Assembly: GCA_005240095.1 (NCBI GenBank)
Contig: SBAX01000346.1
Span: forward strand, 1-33,234
Direction of reading: 5' to 3'
Source: Phycisphaera mikurensis
GTDB taxonomy: Bacteria; Planctomycetota; Phycisphaerae; UBA1845
Length of the DNA stretch: 33,234 nucleotides
Below the pieces are notes generated by a model that saw only the letters and a list, made by a program, of their open reading frames with translations, was not told the DNA's origin and ran no database searches. The position numbers and the translations under genes were made by a program. The number at the start of each line of letters is the position of its first letter. Positions within the stretch are counted from its first letter, which is position 1. Below, in pieces: positions 1-9,938 of this stretch.

Positions 1-2
1 CA

Positions 3-89
3 GCTGAACGCACCGCCCGCATCATCCAGTACCACCAAGCCCGCAACCGCACCGCCAAAACCTCACGACTCAAACGCCATGACAATTAG
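3..89 (+). CDS. C-terminal 28 aa of an ORF truncated by the window edge (AERTARIIQYHQARNRTAKTSRLKRHDN*), function unknown
   Basis: Open frame from the window edge to TAG at 87-89; basic C-terminus. Too short to assign. Confidence 0.35.
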   Translation, partial: AERTARIIQYHQARNRTAKTSRLKRHDN

Positions 90-330
90 CGCTGTAGTGG
101 TAGATGCCTGTCGCGGGGTTCTTCAACCCGACCAAGCTCTCGCGATGGCGGAAACGGACGTGCAACGCTTTCTCATGCATTATTATCTCGGCGCAAAAGC
201 ACTAGTCGATGCTCGGACAGAAGCGGCGAAGGCGTCATTCGCAAAGTGCCTCGCGGATCCGCAGTACCAGTACCCGGAGTACGACTTGGCTCGGTGGCAC
301 GCTCGTGCGCCCTCCGACGCTCCGCAGTAG
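79..330 (+). pseudogene. Small ORF resembling the C-terminal part of a TPR/NlpI-like protein, possibly a gene remnant
   Basis: HYYLGAKALVDARTEAAKASFAKCLADPQYQYPEYDLARWHARA resembles a terminal TPR-type helix pair; no clear RBS; no N-terminal repeats present. Confidence 0.3.
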
Positions 331-354
331 TCCCCCAGAGCCCTGCGTTGTCGG

Positions 355-693
355 CTACTCGCACCAGGCGACCAGCCCGTCATTGCCGGGAACCATTACC
401 GCGGTCCCGTTATCGGGCAGTTGTACGCTCTGGGACCCTGACCGCAGCGTGACCAGGGCGATCTGGCACATGAAGAAAACGGCCCCATTGACGTGAAAAG
501 CAAACGGCACACCGCCGTGGGTGACGTTCCAGGTTTCCACCAATGATTTCGCCACGTCCTTGCCACGGTCACCCGTGTGGATGGGAATCAATACGTGACG
601 CATTACGAAATCGTCTTGCCCGCCGATGCGGAATTTCAGGCCGAACTCCACATTGTGGGAGTAGGCTCCCCCGCCCCAGTTTATGGTGTTCAT
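355..693 (-). CDS. Hypothetical protein (112 aa, MNTINWGGGAYSHNVEFGLKF...)
   Basis: ATG at 693 preceded by a strong SD (GAAAGGAGCAAGTC-ATG on the minus strand); stop at 355. Confidence 0.6.
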   Translation of the reverse strand: MNTINWGGGAYSHNVEFGLKFRIGGQDDFVMRHVLIPIHTGDRGKDVAKSLVETWNVTHGGVPFAFHVNGAVFFMCQIALVTLRSGSQSVQLPDNGTAVMVPGNDGLVAWCE

Positions 694-1016
694 GACTTGC
701 TCCTTTCGCCGTCGCGTGGTCTGGCGGCTAAACTTCCGTCGTCGACAGGTGAAGACATATCCCGGCGCCCGCCAGAGGCGAGCGAGGACCCGCAGAAGAC
801 CGCTGACGTAGGAGTGCAGTTCCTGCGAGTCCTTCGATGGATGCATCGCGTCGCATCCGTTCTATTGCACGCAGGCGCGGACTCCGCCGTCTGAAACTGC
901 GTAAACTGCCCATGATGAAAACGCCGACAGCCTAGCAGGTGACCGCGGGAAATGCAAGGTCTTTCCTGAAGGTGTCAGGCGCTGCTACCGTTGGGTGGTC
1001 TACATTCGAGCGGGTG

Positions 1017-1035
1017 CGCGGGCGTAGAGCCCGCG
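1017..1035. terminator. Hairpin CGCGGGC-GTAGA-GCCCGCG just 3' of the pseudopilin remnant (minus strand)
   Basis: Perfect 7-bp stem, 5-nt loop; no clear T tract, so terminator is only a possibility. Confidence 0.35.
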
Positions 1036-1053
1036 GCTGGGTTGGAAGGGCCT

Positions 1054-1220
1054 TTAGTATTCGTCGTAGGCCCGGGTGCCGTCGAGGTTGGCGTCGTCGC
1101 TGTTGGCGATGATCTCGCCGGTGTTGGGGTTGTAGACCCAGCCATCGGTTCCGGAGACGACCAAAGGCGGGGAGTCGACCGCGTCGATGGCCACGGTGGC
1201 ATCCCCCCTGTTGGGGGGCC
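1054..1220 (-). pseudogene. C-terminal remnant of a type II secretion pseudopilin-like protein (...GDATVAIDAVDSPPLVVSGTDGWVYNPNTGEIIANSDDANLDGTRAYDEY*)
   Basis: GWVYNPNTGEI.AN ending is typical of GspG-like pseudopilins; no prepilin N-terminal methylation motif upstream in the frame. Right boundary approximate. Confidence 0.5.
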
Positions 1221-1279
1221 GACCGCAATAGGCGCCTGAGCGCGTAACGCCCTGTTGCCGATATCTGAGTTGGCCGGTT

Positions 1280-2224
1280 ATGTCAGCGTACAGGCAGATC
1301 GAGCGATTATTGTTTCGTCCGCGGATAGTGGCTGCCATGCTCGCGCCGGCGGCGATCCTGGCGCCGCGAGCCGTCGAAGCGTCTTACCACTTCATGCAGA
1401 TTGAGCAGGTTGTGGCCGGGGTCGATGGCGACCTGCAGGCGCAGGCCATCCAGCTTCGCATGCGTTCCAACAGCCAGAACTTCGTGAGCCGGGCCCGGCT
1501 GGTTGCGCTGGATGCTCAGGGTGAGAACCCGGTTGTGCTTGTCGACCTGGATAGTGATCTGCCCAGCGGTACGGCCGGTGATAGGGTTCTGCTGGCCAGC
1601 GCGAAACTCAGCTCCTACACAAGCCCCACGGTGGAAGCGGACTTCGTGCTCGACAGCGTGATTCCCGAGACGTACCTGGCCGCGGGCAGTCTGGTGTTCG
1701 AGAACGATGAGGGAACGTTGCTGGTGTGGCGACTGAGCTGGGGCGGGGCGGCCTATGACGGTCCCACCGGCGGGGCATTGACCAACGATGACGATGGAGA
1801 GTTCGCCCCGCCGTATCCCGACGCCCTGCCCACCGAAACCCTCCAATCTCTGCTGTTCACGGGTTCGGCGGATGCCAAGGGTTCGACCAATGCCGCGGAC
1901 TATGCTCTCTCCGCAGACGCGGCCGTGCTTACCAACAACGCGGGCGAAGCCTTCACCGTCACCGAGCTGCAGTGCCCCAACGACCCGGACTCAGACACCG
2001 ACGATGACCATGTATGCGGCGATGTGGACAACTGCCCGTCGGTGCCCAATGAGGATCAGGACGATTCCGACGACGACGGCCTGGGGGACGCCTGCGACGG
2101 CTGTCCCAACGACCCCCTCAAGAGCGAGCCCGGCCTGTGCGGATGCGGGCTCGATGACGTGGATGACGACGATGCCGACAGCGTAGTAGACTGCCTCGAC
2201 AACTGCCCCGGGTCTGTCCAATAG
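1280..2224 (+). CDS. Secreted thrombospondin type 3 repeat protein (N-terminal part; frame broken near 2219)
   Basis: Signal-peptide-like N-terminus, then Asp-rich DNCPSVPNEDQDDSDDDGLGDACDGCP repeats; premature stop after DNCPGSVQ. Confidence 0.7.
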   Translation: MSAYRQIERLLFRPRIVAAMLAPAAILAPRAVEASYHFMQIEQVVAGVDGDLQAQAIQLRMRSNSQNFVSRARLVALDAQGENPVVLVDLDSDLPSGTAGDRVLLASAKLSSYTSPTVEADFVLDSVIPETYLAAGSLVFENDEGTLLVWRLSWGGAAYDGPTGGALTNDDDGEFAPPYPDALPTETLQSLLFTGSADAKGSTNAADYALSADAAVLTNNAGEAFTVTELQCPNDPDSDTDDDHVCGDVDNCPSVPNEDQDDSDDDGLGDACDGCPNDPLKSEPGLCGCGLDDVDDDDADSVVDCLDNCPGSVQ

Positions 2225-2531
2225 CGATCAGGCCGACACCGACGGCGACGGCGCGGGCGACGCGTGCGACGAGTGCCCCGACGACCCCGACCTGATCGCC
2301 GTGGGCCCCGAAGGCTGCGTGCCGTCGACCGGTGACGGCGATGAGCCAGACGGCGATGGCGATGGCCCGCCCCCGGACGACGGCGATGACGATGGCGCTC
2401 CCGCAGCCCCGGCTCCGCGAGCCTGTGGCGTCGGAATAATCGCATCCCTCATCCCTCTCACCCTCTTGCTGCTTTGCCAGCATCTGCGGCGACGCTGCCC
2501 TTGCGAAACGGCTCCTAGGGCATCCCAGTAG
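2220..2531 (+). pseudogene. Continuation of the thrombospondin type 3 repeat protein in the +1 frame, ending in a C-terminal TM/sorting-like tail
   Basis: NSDQADTDGDGAGDACDECPDDPDL continues the repeat; C-term ACGVGIIASLIPLTLLLLCQHLRRR. Confidence 0.65.
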
Positions 2532-2591
2532 AGAATCGTGTAGAATGCGACTGAGTTCTGGAGCTTGGGCGAGATCATCGGTGCTTAGCGC

Positions 2592-2676
2592 GCCCTTTCA
2601 GGGCTTAACTGATTGTGGGGCTGGGCCAACCCCAGGGCGTTGCCCTGGGCTGGCTTATGACGGCCCTTCGGGCCTC
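2592..2676. repeat. Dispersed multi-hairpin repeat, copy 1
   Basis: Hairpins GCCCTTTCAGGGC (2592-2604), CCCAGGGC-GTT-GCCCTGGG (2631-2649), GGCCCTTCGGGCC (2662-2674); 46-nt core matches 8540-8585 with 2 mismatches. Confidence 0.8.
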
Positions 2677-2717
2677 GTGCCGAAAACTGTGACGAGTTAC
2701 GCTCGAGTGGAACCATC

Positions 2718-3533
2718 ATGAACTTTCCCGAAGCGCAGCCCGCGAAGGCTTTTGACTTCAATAACATCCTCTACGTCAAGGCGGGTCCGCGGGCGACGGT
2801 GACGATCAACCGGCCGGGCGTGCTCAACTGCCTGGACTTTCCCACCATGCGGGAGCTGATCCGCGCCTTCGAGGACGTCTCCTGGGACGACTCCATCCGG
2901 GTGATGGTGCTCACCGGGGCCGGCGACCGGGCCTTCTGCACGGGGGCGGATGTCAAGGAGCAGGCGGACCGCTGCCTCGATGACCCCAATGCCTACTGGA
3001 AGTGGATGGGGGCGTTCATCGAGATGCACGACAAGCTCCGCAACATCGGCAAGGTGACGGTGGGGCGGCTCAACGGGATGGTCGTGGGCGGAGGCAACGA
3101 GCTGAACATGGCCTGCGATCTGGCCATTGCCGCCGACGACATTTACATTCGCCACGTGGGCGCGTCACATGGCTCGGTGGCGGCAGCGGGGGCCACGCAG
3201 TGGCTGCCCCTCATCATCGGCGACCGCCGGGCGCGGGAGATGTTGTTCCTCAACGACGAAGTTCCGGCGGCGAAGGCGCTGGCGTGGGGCCTGGTCAATC
3301 AGGTCGTACCCCGTGCCCAGCTCGACGCGGCCGTGGACGCCATGTGCGAGAAGCTGATCAACAAGCTGCCGGAATGCACCCGTTACACCAAGCAGCAGCT
3401 CAACTTCTGGCGGGACTTGTCGTGGTCGCTGACCGTCGGCCACGCCCGCGACTGGCTGGCCATCCACAACCTTTCCCCCGAAACGCGCGAAGGCATCCGC
3501 GCCTTCGTGGAGAAGCGACCGGTCAAGTATTAG
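2718..3533 (+). CDS. Enoyl-CoA hydratase/isomerase family protein
   Basis: Crotonase-fold motifs: TGAGDRAFCTGADVKEQ, GRLNGMVVGGGNELNMACDLAIAADD, ATQWLPLIIGDRRAREMLF, AKALAWGLVNQVVP. Confidence 0.85.
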   Translation: MNFPEAQPAKAFDFNNILYVKAGPRATVTINRPGVLNCLDFPTMRELIRAFEDVSWDDSIRVMVLTGAGDRAFCTGADVKEQADRCLDDPNAYWKWMGAFIEMHDKLRNIGKVTVGRLNGMVVGGGNELNMACDLAIAADDIYIRHVGASHGSVAAAGATQWLPLIIGDRRAREMLFLNDEVPAAKALAWGLVNQVVPRAQLDAAVDAMCEKLINKLPECTRYTKQQLNFWRDLSWSLTVGHARDWLAIHNLSPETREGIRAFVEKRPVKY

Positions 3534-3688
3534 GGTGGGTGCCCCGGGGTGCCCATCCTTTGCGCCAGCAAAGGGTGGGGGCCTGATGATCGAGCGCCGA
3601 GAGTCGTTCGGGTGGTGCGGCGTCATCGGCATTCGATCATCGTGACCCCACCGATCGCTCCGCGATGGATGGGCCACCCGACCCACCC
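3533..3688. repeat. MITE-like palindromic element with outer inverted arms and an internal 12-bp hairpin
   Basis: Left arm GGGTGGGTGCCCCGGGGTGCCCATCC (3533-3558) vs reverse complement of right arm (3667-3688) GGGTGGGTCGGGTGGCCCATCC; internal hairpin CCCATCCTTTGC-GCCA-GCAAAGGGTGGG (3552-3579). Confidence 0.5.
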
Positions 3689-3720
3689 GGCACGGCCGTC
3701 ATCGCGCCTTAGGCGGCGCC

Positions 3721-4071
3721 TCACATCGGTTTCCACAGGCCCACGACGTTACCGTCTGTGTCCGCGAACCACGCAAAGTGCCCCATGCCCGGCACTTCCT
3801 GTGGAGGGATGACGGTCTTCCCGCCCAAGCTTTCAGCCTTCTTCAGATACGCCTGAAGGTCATCGACTTGGGCGTAGAACGTCAGGTAGTTGTGCGGCTC
3901 GTGGCCCAGGGCGGTGATGTGACCGTCGATGCCCATCCCTCCACCGTGCGTGTCGATCATCGCCGCCGGGCCCTGCTGCTCGATCTTCCAGCCGAACAAG
4001 TCGGTGTAGAACTTCGTGGTCTTCTGGCTGTTTCGACATCCGATCTCAAAATGAATGACTGGTGCGCCCAT
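3721..4071 (-). CDS. VOC family (glyoxalase/bleomycin resistance-like) protein
   Basis: 116 aa; VIHFEIGCRNSQKTTKFYTDLFGWKIEQ ... GHFAWFADTDGNVVGLWKP. Confidence 0.85.
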   Translation of the reverse strand: MGAPVIHFEIGCRNSQKTTKFYTDLFGWKIEQQGPAAMIDTHGGGMGIDGHITALGHEPHNYLTFYAQVDDLQAYLKKAESLGGKTVIPPQEVPGMGHFAWFADTDGNVVGLWKPM

Positions 4072-4088
4072 GTTTTTCCTTCCTTTGT

Positions 4089-4454
4089 TCAGTTAGCCGT
4101 TACGCGCTGCGGCGTTGCTCCGTACTTCTGCGTCACGAAACCGACGATCACTCCCACCAGACTGCCGGGCAGGATGATTTCCAGATAGTGCGATCCCTGC
4201 ATGATGGCCACGACGAGGGCCAACGCAAAGCCCAAGCCAAGTCCGCAGACGATTCCGGCGGCCATGGAGTTGTATTTGCGGGCCACGGCCCCGGTGACCA
4301 CGCCTACGATCAGTCCCTTGACCGTGGAGCCGATCACAATGCCCACGATGCCCTCCTGGACCTCCGGCACGTTCGGGGACGATACCAACGCCGACAGTCC
4401 GTCGAAGGCGCCAAGAATCCCCCCCAGGATAAGACCCAGTAACGGTTTACTCAT
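4089..4454 (-). CDS. Small integral membrane protein, Gly-rich (121 aa)
   Basis: MSKPLLGLILGGILGAFDGLSAL...; SD AGGAGATG before ATG at 4454; several hydrophobic segments. Confidence 0.65.
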   Translation of the reverse strand: MSKPLLGLILGGILGAFDGLSALVSSPNVPEVQEGIVGIVIGSTVKGLIVGVVTGAVARKYNSMAAGIVCGLGLGFALALVVAIMQGSHYLEIILPGSLVGVIVGFVTQKYGATPQRVTAN

Positions 4455-4537
4455 CGAACATCTCCTGATCCACGTCGACGCACACGCATCGCTCACACTC
4501 TTATTCAACGGCCCGACGGATTCCTTTAAGCGTTCTT

Positions 4538-4658
4538 GTGCGGGAATCCTGACTCGCACGCCCTTGCGTGGGAATCCTGTCCCACGAGCCCTTTCGTCTC
4601 GGTAAACCTCACGCGGGATAGGAATCCCGCTCTTGTTGTGCCGAGAAGGGATTCTCGG
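4538..4658. repeat. Array of four short hairpins sharing a GAATCC/GATTCC-type core
   Basis: GTGCGGGAATCCTGACTCGCAC (4538-4559), CGTGGGAATCCTGTCCCACG (4567-4586), GCGGGATAGGAATCCCGC (4613-4630), CCGAGAAGGGATTCTCGG (4641-4658). Confidence 0.8.
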
Positions 4659-4663
4659 CCCAG

Positions 4664-5683
4664 CTACCGCCGCTGCCAGAGAATCAGCAGTGAACGCATG
4701 AGCAGATACGCGGCGACGATCAGGATCGGCACCCGGTACCACCACGCCCATCGGGCCAGCCGTTCCGCGACTCCTTCGCGATGGGCCAGGACCGCCTGCC
4801 CGCTGCGGAACCGCGCTACATCGGTGGCCAGTTCCGCGGCGCTGGCGTAGCGCTGCTGAGGTTCCGCAGACAAAGCCTTCAAACCGATCGCCTCCAACCG
4901 CCGTGGACTGCTGCGGTTCAGTTGCCGCGGCGGAACCAAGCCAGGCTCACCCATCCAAGTCTGTGGCGATTGTCCCGTCAGGAGAAAGTACAGGATCCCA
5001 CCCAGGGCGTACACATCACTTCGCTCATCGACGCGGTCCACTTCTCCGCGAGCCTGTTCCGGAGGCATGTAGGCCGGGGTCCCCAGGATCGTGCCGTGAG
5101 CCGTTTGCGGAGCATCGCAAGGGGTCCCTCGGGCTGCGCTCTCTGGCGGTCGCAGCTCGGTCAAGGCAGCCACCTTGGCTACACCCCAATCCAGCACGAG
5201 CACCTCGCCGAATTGTCCCACCATTACGTTCTGCGGCTTAAGATCCCGATGGATCACTCCGTGGGCGTGGGCGAAGGCGACCGTCTCGCAGACCCGCTCG
5301 AAGACGCGAAGCCGCTCCTGAAGCGACGCTGACGCCTCCGCATACTCGTCCAAGCGTCGGCCCTGGATGAGCTTCATGATGTAATACACCCGCCCATCGG
5401 GCAGACGCCCGGCGTCGTGGACGGGAACGATGCCGGGATGCTCCAGCCGGGCGATGACTCGCGCCTCGCGGAGCATCCGCTCCACGGCCTCCGCGTCCTG
5501 CACGCCGCGCAGAACCTTCATGGCCACGCGGCGATGCAGGGTGACGTCCTCGGCCAGGTACACCGTACCCATGCCGCCCTGTCCAAGGGTCTCGACGATG
5601 CGATAGCGGGGGTCTTCGGGCTCCGCGGACTGGACGATACGCCGCAGGTGATCGAGCGTGCTGTCATTCACCGACGCAGTCAC
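4664..5683 (-). CDS. Hanks-type Ser/Thr protein kinase with C-terminal TM helix
   Basis: GQGGMGTVYLAED, VAMKVL, HRDLKPQNVMV, LDWGVAK, GTPAYMPPEQARGE; hydrophobic tail WYRVPILIVAAYLLM; GTG start at 5683. Confidence 0.92.
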   Translation of the reverse strand: MTASVNDSTLDHLRRIVQSAEPEDPRYRIVETLGQGGMGTVYLAEDVTLHRRVAMKVLRGVQDAEAVERMLREARVIARLEHPGIVPVHDAGRLPDGRVYYIMKLIQGRRLDEYAEASASLQERLRVFERVCETVAFAHAHGVIHRDLKPQNVMVGQFGEVLVLDWGVAKVAALTELRPPESAARGTPCDAPQTAHGTILGTPAYMPPEQARGEVDRVDERSDVYALGGILYFLLTGQSPQTWMGEPGLVPPRQLNRSSPRRLEAIGLKALSAEPQQRYASAAELATDVARFRSGQAVLAHREGVAERLARWAWWYRVPILIVAAYLLMRSLLILWQRR

Positions 5684-6441
5684 GCCTCAACTCCCAGCAG
5701 CCGCCGCGCTTCCGCGCGGAACTCCTCATCGCTTGCGGTCAGTTCCCGCAAGGCATCCATGACGCAGCGCCGAAACGTCCGTCGTGCCCAGGCGAGATAA
5801 TTCGTCACCTGCGTCACAGGCAACCCAACCTCCGCGGCGAGCTGCTCATAGCTGGGCCGCTGCCCGGCGACTTCGCTGGTCAGGTCGTATCGTTCGAACA
5901 GCCGGAAGTGAACGCTCTTGCCGGCGGTCTCGCAGGTGCTTTGCAGGGCGAGGATCGCCTGCTCGAACAAGCTGCGGAGGCATTCCCGGTCAAAGCATGC
6001 TTCCGGGTCCGCGCCAAGGCCGTTGCCCGATAGTTCCCTGTCTGCGGCCTCGAAATCCAGGGCCACGAAGCGATGTTCCCCACCGCGCTTAAGCCTTCCG
6101 GCGGCCTTGCGCTCATTGGCCACGTAGCCGTCGATGCACATTCGAAGATAGGTGCGAAAGCTGGCCCGCTGCGTCGAGTACCGCTCGATGAGGCCCTTCT
6201 CTAACGCGACGGCCAAGAACCCCTGGGTAAGGTCCTTGGCCTCTTCGCTACCGGTCTGCCACTTCACACGGATATACTTATAGGCCGGCTTCCAATACGC
6301 AGCGATCAGAGTTTCCCACGCCGCCTGCCGATCGCCCGCGTCGCCGCCCCGCGCCGCCTCGATGACCGATCGCCGCGTCGAGGGAAACCGGTCCTGCCAT
6401 CCGCCGATGTGCGTGTCGTGTTCCATGAGCTCGCGGGGCAT
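5680..6441 (-). CDS. ECF-like RNA polymerase sigma factor
   Basis: Sigma2-like EEAKDLTQGFLAVALEKGLIERYSTQRASFRTYL and sigma4-like SYEQLAAEVGLPVTQVTNYLAWARRTFR; overlaps the kinase start by 4 nt. Start codon uncertain. Confidence 0.8.
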   Translation of the reverse strand: MPRELMEHDTHIGGWQDRFPSTRRSVIEAARGGDAGDRQAAWETLIAAYWKPAYKYIRVKWQTGSEEAKDLTQGFLAVALEKGLIERYSTQRASFRTYLRMCIDGYVANERKAAGRLKRGGEHRFVALDFEAADRELSGNGLGADPEACFDRECLRSLFEQAILALQSTCETAGKSVHFRLFERYDLTSEVAGQRPSYEQLAAEVGLPVTQVTNYLAWARRTFRRCVMDALRELTASDEEFRAEARRLLGVEA

Positions 6442-6481
6442 GGTATGTCCCGTCGCCCGCGAGCGGTAGAATAGATCGACT

Positions 6482-8569
<2,088 letters not shown>

Positions 8570-8617
8570 CGGCCCTTCGGGCCTCACTGCTCGGTTTGAG
8601 TAGTTACGCGTGATCTT

Positions 8618-9730
8618 CTACTTCACGCAGTCCTCGTACGACGGCCGGCCGCTGCCGGGGTGGATGAGGTGCGTGGGGATGGGGGCGGAGGGCAGCGTGT
8701 CCTTGGACCAGCCCGGCCCGCGGACGATCACGCAACGATAGAAATCGTAGTCGCCCTCCGAATCCGGGGCTCCGTCGGAGTTGCTGTCGTAGGGCGGGTA
8801 GCTTGCCAGTTGCTCAGATACGTAGTGCTGGGCATAGCCCTGGGCATCCTCCGTGCCTTCGACGTAGACCCGCTGCGTTTCGGCATGCGAATCGACGAAG
8901 GCGCGAGTGTAGGTCCAGTCGCGCCCGTGCCAGCCGCGCATGGTCTTGGTGGGTCCGGGGTCTACGCCGGGCTGCACCCCGGGCAGGTCGCAGACCTCGC
9001 GCATCGCCGCCCAGGCCCAGCGCCCGATGTTCTCCTCGTAGAACAGCGTCCGGGCCGGTGTGGGCACGCGGGTCGTGGGACGCATGTACGGCGAGTTGCT
9101 GTGCATGAAGCCGCCCTGGCTGGCCACCATGAAGACGTTGGCGGCGTAGCTGTTGCCGAAATGGTCATAGGACGACTGCTCGGTGTTGGCGATCCAGTCC
9201 GGACAGTGTCCGCCCCGCGGCGGGCCGTCGTCGGCCGGGCAGCGAAAGCCATCCAGCTCCAGCTTGGTGTCCGCCGATGCACCCGCGCGGTTGAAGGGGT
9301 TGCAGTTGTCCTTAAAGCCCCCTTTGTAGAGCACCTCGTTCATGGCCCGGGTGGCCGGTCCGAAACCGGCTTTGGTGCCATACTTGCTGTTCAAGGGATC
9401 ACGAGACCCCTCGAGGAAATTCGGCTGACCAACGCCGCTCTTTCCGCCCCATTCGTAGGCTCCCACGAAGGTTGGATTGCGCCCGTCCTGAAGAAATTGG
9501 GCCGGGTGCACGGGAATGCTCCAACCCTGCGGGTCGTCGGTCTCGTAGACGCGGCTGGCCGAGGCGATGCTTTTGAGGTTAGACAGGCACGAAGCCCGCT
9601 TCGTCTGCCGCCGGCCGTTCTCCAGAGAGGGCAGGAGGATGGCAATCAGCATGGCGATGATCGCGATCACCACCAGCAGCTCGATCAGGGTAAAACCGGC
9701 GTGGGAAGGCCCACTTCTTACGAATCTCAT
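8618..9730 (-). CDS. Prepilin-type N-terminal cleavage/methylation domain (pseudopilin-like) protein
   Basis: [27 protein letters not shown] motif; SD GGAGGCAAGCC-ATG at 9730. Confidence 0.9.
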   Translation of the reverse strand: MRFVRSGPSHAGFTLIELLVVIAIIAMLIAILLPSLENGRRQTKRASCLSNLKSIASASRVYETDDPQGWSIPVHPAQFLQDGRNPTFVGAYEWGGKSGVGQPNFLEGSRDPLNSKYGTKAGFGPATRAMNEVLYKGGFKDNCNPFNRAGASADTKLELDGFRCPADDGPPRGGHCPDWIANTEQSSYDHFGNSYAANVFMVASQGGFMHSNSPYMRPTTRVPTPARTLFYEENIGRWAWAAMREVCDLPGVQPGVDPGPTKTMRGWHGRDWTYTRAFVDSHAETQRVYVEGTEDAQGYAQHYVSEQLASYPPYDSNSDGAPDSEGDYDFYRCVIVRGPGWSKDTLPSAPIPTHLIHPGSGRPSYEDCVK

Positions 9731-9877
9731 GGCTTGCCTCCGATTTCTCGTTCCCAACGACCACCGGCGGCACTCCGCAATAAACAACACATCCCGGGGC
9801 GATTCGGCGGAAGAAATCTGGAGAAAAATCGAAAAAGCCGCCGATCAGCAGGGCGGTTGGTGCCTTGGGCCCCGGCA

Positions 9878-9907
9878 TTTACAGGCTTGTGGGCCAGGGA
9901 GTATCAT
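9878..9907 (+). promoter_or_regulatory. Candidate sigma70-like promoter upstream of parA-like gene
   Basis: TTTACA (9878-9883), 18-bp spacer, TATCAT (9902-9907). Confidence 0.45.
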
Positions 9908-9938
9908 GCATGTCGCCCCGCGGGGTCAGGGAGGGCCT

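Noticed and set aside
2500-4700. Possible CRISPR array from repeated hairpins
   Set aside because: Units differ in sequence and spacing, no constant repeat/spacer pattern, no cas genes.
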